A stretch of 64,000 bases of DNA from Anseongella ginsenosidimutans (GTDB lineage: Bacteria > Bacteroidota > Bacteroidia > Sphingobacteriales > Sphingobacteriaceae): contig NZ_CP042432.1 in NCBI RefSeq assembly GCF_008033235.1, positions 2,480,001-2,544,000 of the forward strand. The letters run 5' to 3'. Positions 63,184-64,000 of this stretch are shown here, piece by piece. Every line of letters begins with the position of its first letter. Within the stretch, counting starts at the first letter, position 1. The notes beneath the pieces are model-generated. The model searched no databases, was not told the DNA's origin, and saw nothing but the letters and a program-made list of their open reading frames with translations. The translations under genes were made by a program, and so were the position numbers.

Positions 63184-64000
63184 ATGCATCAAAAAAAACT
63201 ATTCATTCTCGGCCTTCTTTTTCTTGTACCTGTCAGTCTGTTTGCCCAGCAAAAGCCCGGTCTTGATCAGCGCATCAATGATTGGTTCGCTCCCATAGCC
63301 GATGCCTGGGAAGCCATTGTCTTTACTACCGTTCCGCTGGGCTCGCTGGACGTTCCTATCGTACTCATCCTGCTCATCGGCGGAGGGTTTTCTTCACCTT
63401 GTACTTTTCCTTCGTAAATATCCGGAAATTTCCTATGGCATTGAAAGTGGTAAGAGGAAAATATGATTTCGTCGAAGGCAACGGAAACGAGAACATTCAC
63501 CCGGACAAGGACCTGATCACCCGGGACGGCGATATTCCCGATACCATAAAGGATGAAAGCAGACAGGGTGAAGTAAGCCATTTCCAGGCTCTTACGGCGG
63601 CTGTTTCGGGTACCGTGGGTTTAGGGAACATTGCCGGTGTGGCAGTAGCCATCGCGCTGGGAGGGCCGGGGGCTACGTTCTGGATGATCATTGCCGGCTT
63701 GCTGGGAATGTCCTCGAAATTCGTGGAATGTACACTTGGCGTAAAATACAGGGATGTAGATCCGGACGGTACTGTGCATGGAGGGCCTATGTATTACCTG
63801 GCCAAAGGATTAAAGGAGAAAGGCTGGACAAAGGCGGGAAAAACACTTGCAATACTGTTTTCCATTTTATGCGTCGGCGCTTCATTTGGCGGCGGCAACT
63901 CGTTTCAGGCTAACCAGGCCGTGGCGCAGATAACTTCTACATTTGATCTGACGGGAGGATTTATTAAATCATTGCTGGGAGTAGGCATGGCCGGATTGGT
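63184..64000 (+). pseudogene. Alanine:sodium symporter (AGCS family), frameshifted, cut by window edge
   Basis: From the ATG at 63184 there is a signal-like start (KKLFILGLLFLVPVSLFAQQ), then [20 protein letters not shown] and [11 protein letters not shown], after which the frame ends at 63417. If the three-G run at 63385-63387 had four G, the frame would continue [20 protein letters not shown] and then the AGCS core: [60 protein letters not shown], and [11 protein letters not shown], running to the window end. The family moves alanine or glycine with sodium. Everything but the one base fits, so this is probably a base-call error rather than decay. Confidence 0.85.

Overview
The window comes from a member of the Bacteroidota, most like the Sphingobacteriales/Chitinophagales/Cytophagales groups. 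The evidence is a SusC/SusD pair, many short lipoprotein signals ending in a Cys, LytS/LytTR two-component systems, a TonB protein, type B L31, a CXXXY-type CcmE, and promoters of the TTTG-N19-21-TAnnTTTG type (clearest before rpmE2 and ftsK). Ribosome binding sites are weak. Genes sit in short operons on both strands with 1-4 nt overlaps. No phage, plasmid or CRISPR array was seen.

Layout. 1-1251: an AraC-type regulator cut by the window edge and a decayed TPR gene. 1256-9862: a large secreted SGNH/propeller/cytochrome c lipoprotein, then a GntP-type permease, a RidA-like protein and an M19 dipeptidase. An IS1634-type insertion sequence (6623-8460) interrupts this last group and is flanked by identical direct repeats of about 580 bp. 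9968-13935: a three-gene LytS/LytTR signalling operon whose first kinase has a degenerate ATPase domain. 14062-16772: two divergent lipoproteins around a strong hairpin. 17637-30773: a polysaccharide utilisation locus (SusC, SusD, a propeller glycosidase, a GH95-like enzyme), with divergent AraC regulator, sugar dehydrogenase, DUF1080 lipoprotein and Gfo/Idh/MocA oxidoreductase.

31030-31796: two gene remnants back to back, and tRNA-Met. 31910-45201: mostly housekeeping, with a HAD phosphatase, acyl-CoA ligase, IscA/IscS-type Fe-S pair, methylmalonyl-CoA epimerase, L31, a GlmU-like nucleotidyltransferase, tpiA-prmA, ftsK, a LolA-like carrier and an MBL hydrolase. 45399-45627: two tRNA-Leu genes. 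45670-59682: TonB, an M20 amidohydrolase, glutathione peroxidase, ccmE-ccmF, DUF2520-kdsC-maf, pgi, guaA, a binding-protein-like lipoprotein and an RsmB-type methyltransferase. 59722-64000: yebC, a 540-bp repeat-filled intergenic stretch, marC, an APC permease and the start of an AGCS alanine:sodium symporter.

Two things stand out. The IS copied about 580 bp of target, so the two convergent genes it landed in both survive intact and only duplicate 3' fragments are left over. Separately, three otherwise intact conserved genes (a YdcF-like gene, pgi and the AGCS symporter) are each out of frame by one missing G in a short G run. This looks more like a systematic base-calling artefact than biology, and it matters for anyone reading pgi as a pseudogene.
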